The position numbers and the translations under genes were made by a program. Positions 59,013 to 64,000 of a stretch of DNA of 64,000 nucleotides are shown in pieces; positions within the stretch are counted from its first letter, which is position 1, and the number at the start of each line of letters is the position of its first letter. The notes below the pieces were generated by a model, which worked only from the letters and a program-made list of their open reading frames with translations, was not told the origin of the DNA and made no database searches. Origin of the DNA: Cornus controversa (taxonomy: Eukaryota > Streptophyta > Magnoliopsida > Cornales > Cornaceae); assembly GCA_026545225.1 (NCBI GenBank), contig CM048845.1, positions 103,536,033 to 103,600,032 on the forward strand, read 5' to 3'.

Positions 59013-59481
59013 GTAACCTTGCTATTTACTGCTTGTGTGTGTGTTTTATCTTGTCATTTATGCTTTGTCTGAACTCTTGCAGAAGACCAAGCCATTTCTA
59101 CATCCGGGAATCTTTTGCAATGGCATGTTAATAATGAATATATTTTGAAAAAAGTTGAAGTTGCTAGTAATTGTTCTTGGAAGCATTTGTTTTATCTGGC
59201 AAGTCTCAAGGAATGAACTTGTGGCACAACCTGCTTAAGTCATCTAAAACTCATCTACCTAGTGTGATGCCAAGGCTTGTCTTGTATTCAATATTTAGGG
59301 TTCTTATAATATCCTCAATATGGGATTTTATACGGGTTGGAACTCAAATCTTCCTTTTTGATTTTCCGTATTATTGCAATTTTATTTGAAACTTTTTGAG
59401 TTGTTCCCCCCCGGGAAGTTTTTGGTGTTGTTTTACCAATTTGATTTTTGAAGCCTTTAGAGGTTCTTAACAGCTTTGCTG

Positions 59482-60237
59482 TAGATATGGCGACGGGGTG
59501 GGTATGGGACGGGTTTCCCTAAATCCTACCCCGCTCTGTTTAGTGTTAAAACATCCCATACCCGTCCTGGACCCAGGACAGGTCTCAACTCATAATCCCA
59601 TCCCCGGTAATAATTAGCTCTGTTTCTGCACCGTCCCGATCACTATAAACCCAAAATAATCTTCACACAATATAATTACCAGGCCACAAATCATCAAATT
59701 GAAGGGACACTGAGAAAAAAGGAGCTTAATAATAATAAAAAAAACCAACAATACCAAGTTGATGAGAAAAGAAAAGAGAAACTAGAGTTTCTCTGTATTT
59801 ACCAGGTCATGTTGATGTATAATCAAATAATAAAAGAAATTGAAGGCGAATTGATCTAATAGAGACATAGCATGCTGGAGAGAGTGAAGCAAAGAGTTGT
59901 AGAGATGGCAAAATGCAGACAGGCCAGTAATGTTCACGGCAGAGATGCAAAGAGGGGAAGAAAGGGTGGAGGATGGAGATGGATAATCAGCAGAGAGCTG
60001 CTGCATGCCTTCAATTGCACTGCTATTGTACTTGTGACTGTGAAGGAGATAGCGGCGTTATGTTAAGAGAGTAATAACTTAGAAACCCTAAAGACAATGA
60101 GGCATGTGTGTATGTATATAACTATATATGGGTATACATCTATTTACTCAAACCTGCCCCTACCATTATTAATACCTCACCATACGCCTCCCATTAGGGG
60201 TGGGAACCCGCTGGGTTGGGACAAATTGCCATCCTTA
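59482..60237. mobile_element. hAT-type MITE in the helicase intron
   Basis: Left end TAGATATGGCGACGGGGTGG, right end in reverse TAAGGATGGCAATTTGTCCC, with GGGACGGG/CCCGTCC words inside. Flanks CTTTGCTG (59474-59481) and CTTTTCTG (60238-60245) match at seven of eight. No transposase. It lies in the intron after the last helicase exon in the window. Confidence 0.75.
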
Positions 60238-60679
60238 CTTTTCTGCCATTATATAATCTGAAGGATTTTGCATTGAATTCTTCAAAGGCTGATAGCATAA
60301 AATATAGGTTATTCCTAGTTTTCCATGATGATACCTTACAATCTAAAAAATGCCTGATTTACCTTTTTGTGGCTCTATGGGCTATGGGCTTACATCCCTG
60401 AAGGAGACGTTAACAAATTTACTATATCAAACTGGTCCTGTTTATATGCCTAGGAAACACATTGCACTAAGTTATGATCAACCATATGTCTTTTTCCTTC
60501 TTGATATTGGTAGAACATTAGTATGTTGTTATTTCTTAGAGGAATGTGGTGGGGCTTGAACCCTTGCTTCCCACTTAGCCATCCATTTCAGTAGCACCAG
60601 GGCTACAATGATGGTGGTTAATCTTAGAACTTCTATGTTCTCTCTCTTTCTCCTTTTTTTAAATTGTATCCTTTTTTCA

Positions 60680-60714
<35 letters not shown>

Positions 60715-63700
60715 TATATATATATAATTTTGGAAGTTACATATTTTTTTATTCTTCCTTGATGATTCACAAAAAGTAAATCATCAAGGAAGTGTGGATT
60801 CTCTTTATATAAATTTAAGTAATAAGATTTAGTGAATCTCCTATCTCAAGAGTTATGATTTCAGATCCCATGATTGACAAAGCTCTTGTTCTGTTGACAT
60901 TAGATTTACTACTAAATTTAAAAAGTTTAATTTCACAAACCCCCCTCCCCCCAATTTTATTTTTATATTTATTTTTTTCAAAATTCTTATGTATGCCTTC
61001 TTAAAAATAGTGGTTTTGTAAATAAACCTAACTTGTGGTCCCCGACACTTATAGATTTCAACTTAAACCTTTTCAGCTGTACTTTTGAAAATGAATTTTT
61101 GTGAAACAAAAATGTAAGTTCATTCTTATGATAGCAATATATAAGTATTTCATTTACATGTATATATACACGTAACACGTGTAGTATCCATCATATGAAT
61201 TGAAGAGATAAAAGGCAAATTACACTAATGTTCCCTCATATTTGATAAAAATACAGGATTGTTCCGTCACACATTTTTGTTAGATGGCATTAACAGAAAA
61301 TATATTTTTAATCCATTGAATAAACTTGGGAGGACCGGGAAGCAGGGAAATTAAAGTGTTGTTTGGAACCTTTTTTGGGTAAATAAATGTTGTGGGACCA
61401 AGAAGACAAGAATGCAAACAACAACATTGATATTTTATATGTTAAATTATTTAGTTGTTACTTGTTAAATGACAAATTCAATAGCTATTCCTCGTATAAG
61501 TTACTAAATTTCTGTTTTCTTCTTTATAATTGTTTATTAGAGATTACAGGATCTTCTTTTGTTGAAATGGGTACATTTTTTTCTTAATCTTTCATCAAGG
61601 CAATGATATATCTTTCTGAAATGTGGAATTAAGTACTAAAATTTTTTTTTTGTAGAAATTAAATTTAGGAAAAAAAAAATTGAAACAATATTTGAAGAAA
61701 AATCGACTCTTTAACAATGCTTTAAGTTTACCACTTTTCTTTTTACCTATTACTTATCATTTCCTTTCGCATACAAGTTTTTCTTATCTCTATTTATTTA
61801 GTTTGCATTTTTCTCATTTTAGGATTGTCTTTTTTTTTTTTTTCAATATATACATTAAAACTAATATTATAAAGAAAAAATATCAAAGTTGATTTGTAAA
61901 AATTTCAATTTCTAATTACATAGTACTAGTTTGGTCCCCCAAATGAAAATTTCTGGCTTCGCCCAAGTTTGTGTTTCTCATATTGCTCCTTGATGTTGAT
62001 ATAAACACTTTGAAGTAACCAAAAAAAAAGAGAAGAAGAAAAACTAAATAAGGCCAGAAGGTTAAGAGGGTGTTATCAACGAATAGAAATGATGGATCTG
62101 CCATTATTAATTGAAAAAATGAAAAATGGTTAATTTCACAAAACCCCTTGAACTATGTGTTTTTCATATTTGTCAAAAAAAAGTTTGAACTAAAAAAAAT
62201 AAATGAAAAAATCAAATAAGCCATTTCATTAGGACGACATTAAAAACGAATGGAAATGACGGATCTTCCTTTCTGTATTGAAAAAGAAAAAATCAGAAAT
62301 TGCGAAAACACAAGAAAGCCAAATTCATATAGTTTCAGATGAATTTATTTATTAATATGAAGTTGATGTCTACTTTGACCTTTCAGTTAATAAATCACAA
62401 CAATGATATATTATTTCACCCATAGCCAAAAAGAAACAAAAAAGAAAGAAACAGGCATCCTTTCTAGGTTTACTTCAAAACCCCTCCTGAACAATGTGTT
62501 TTTTTTTTTTGGCGAACAATAAAGGGATTATGATGTCTCTGATACTTTTTAAATGGCAAATTGACGGCAAGGGGGATTTTGAGTCTAAATTCAATAGTCC
62601 AGGTGTTTAAGTGGGTAGCATGAAGAGAAATTATAGTTCATGGGGGGTTTTGTGATATTAGCCCATTTTGAAAATTCAAGTGAAGTTATAATGTTGCATG
62701 TGGAATGTAGAGTTAAGCATTCAAGTAACTGTTTCGACTTTAAAATGTTCTCTTATGGCTTAGTAAGTTTTTATTAACTAAGATAAAATTAGAGCCTAAT
62801 ACATATCTGAAACCAAGCTTTTTTAAAGATCAGGGATAAACGTGCCAGAAATAGAACTATATCAAAAACAATTTAAGTTTTAAGGACATCAGGTTAATTT
62901 TTTTTTTTTTTTAAAAACTCATTTGGTTTAAGCTGAGGTTGTTAGATTCAAGAGCCTAAAGAACCTATTTTATTCTAGCCAAATATGTATTTATGCAACC
63001 ACCTCATACAAGTCGAGATTTAGTCAGCATATTTAAAATGTCAAGAAAAGTAATATTTTAGCCCCCACGTCCTAAAAGAAACAAAATCATTAATTTGTGA
63101 CTTGTGAGTAATTCTTATGCCTATTCACATCCTAGTTATTTTGAGATTAAACTTAGTTTATAAAAAATAATCTAACACAATTTACTGAAATCAAATAAGT
63201 TTAATTCAGCTCTCAAATTTGATTGGCCTGAATTCAACTGAAGGTGTTTTTTTCCCTGTTTCCCCTTATATGTGTTTTGTTGTATTATGCTTGATATTTA
63301 TTTTTTGAATTAATATTTTTGTTATTTTGAATATTAACAGGTATGACCCTTCATGTACAAGTGACATGAACCCTAATTGTATTCCATCCCTAGCTTATAT
63401 GTTGGCATATTTTATGGTTCATTAAAAGTATCAAACCTTGTATAGAAAGAGAAAGTCATATGTTGTGGGATATCTGGATGTATCATTCACTAGATATGTC
63501 GAATCCCTCATTTTTTTGGAAGAATTTTGGAATTCTGCAAACATAGATTTTAAAATTTCAGCTATCCTGAATCCTGAAATCTGTGTAGGTCCTGTAGGAA
63601 GAACACTATGAATCTGGTGAAATCAAAGAAATTAAACTTACATTCTTGAAAAGGACTCTTAACGGAATTTATAATTCATTATATGAATGACTTTAGGCTT

Positions 63701-64000
63701 AGTGGCTTACAATTTGCATCATGGAAATAAAAAAGATGATCTTCACTGCAATTTTTCAAACTCGTGATGCCAATACAATATCTCTTATAGGCCCTAGTTT
63801 CTTCTGTTTTTGTTTTCTTTTGCATGGTTGTGCTTAAATGCAGATTCTGTATCATGCATGTACATAAATTATATGTAGCATCCTTTTTTTCGTTTCCCTC
63901 TTTGAGTGGCACTTTTAAACTGTGTGTAGCATGTGTTTCTGGTCTGCTTTTTGACTGGCTTTTGCATCTTGTTACTCTCTCTCTCTCTCGCTCTCGCGCA
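60238..64000. other. Long helicase intron, repeat-rich, to the end of the window
   Basis: No further helicase exon (the next should continue after the Gln codon at 59012) was found. The tract holds a (CA)n(TA)n microsatellite at about 60685-60725, a perfect 14-bp hairpin at 60754-60792 (CTTCCTTGATGATT), a possible MITE at about 62124-62665 and a CT run at the very end. Confidence 0.6.
62124..62665. mobile_element. MITE with ~35-bp inverted ends
   Basis: Left AAATGGTTAATTTCACAAAA, right in reverse AAATGGGCTAATATCACAAA, both continuing CCCC...GAACTAT. About 540 bp, no coding. Flanks around GAAAAA/GAAAAT are too A-rich to fix the duplication length. It may be Mutator-like. Confidence 0.5.

Noticed and set aside
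60545-60610. tRNA-like sequence with a B-box match GGTTCAAGCCC and an A-box-like TGGCTAAGTGGG on the minus strand
   Set aside because: The two boxes are only about eight bases apart, no cloverleaf can be drawn, and neither tail nor target duplication is visible. At most it is a SINE scrap.

Overview
The window is nuclear DNA of a flowering plant, almost certainly a eudicot. Three things show this: AT-rich intergenic DNA full of plant transposon families; host genes with GT-AG introns whose products match angiosperm families along their length; and two Tat-lineage Ty3/gypsy retrotransposons. The species cannot be named from the sequence. Gene density is low: three host genes in 64 kb.

Layout. 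0-9.3 kb: an old, heavily decayed Tat element on the + strand (5' LTR at 3-370), interrupted by a 1.2-kb solo LTR and cut off on its right by another LTR-like sequence. 9.3-17 kb: DNA-transposon country, with a CACTA end, a 1.36-kb Mutator-like element with coding-like cargo, a second Mutator-like element with a MITE inside it, an LTR-like block, and a nearly perfect foldback element at 16.6 kb. 19.5-21.3 kb: a complete seven-exon WAT1-related (UMAMIT) transporter gene on +. 23.2-24.1 kb: a LINE relic. 25.7-27.3 kb: an intronless gene for the CCT delta chaperonin subunit on -. 30.4-40.1 kb: a young Tat element on - (9,654 bp) with 364-bp LTRs, a CATTC target duplication, gag, protease, reverse transcriptase, two RNase H domains, integrase, a 90-bp tandem array, and an antisense extra gene with its own TATA box and poly(A) signal. 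41-50.3 kb: tandem repeats, a Tourist-like MITE and three hAT-type elements with near-identical 8-bp target duplications. 51.4 kb to the end: the first nine exons of a DEAH/DExH-box RNA helicase gene on +, which runs off the window. Its introns hold a SINE, a LINE tail, tandem duplications, a duplicated copy of one exon's splice acceptor, and another hAT element.

The transporter and CCT delta genes are convergent neighbours. As I recall it, their closest Arabidopsis relatives (At3g18200 and At3g18190) are also adjacent, so this is probably a conserved gene pair that has been spread apart by repeats.

The least ordinary system here is the antisense gene inside the young Tat element, which appears to be a separate transcription unit facing the gag-pol unit. 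Close behind are the conserved 90-bp repeats shared by both Tat copies and the duplicated exon boundary in the helicase gene. I found no tRNA or rRNA genes and no sign of bacterial or organellar insertion.
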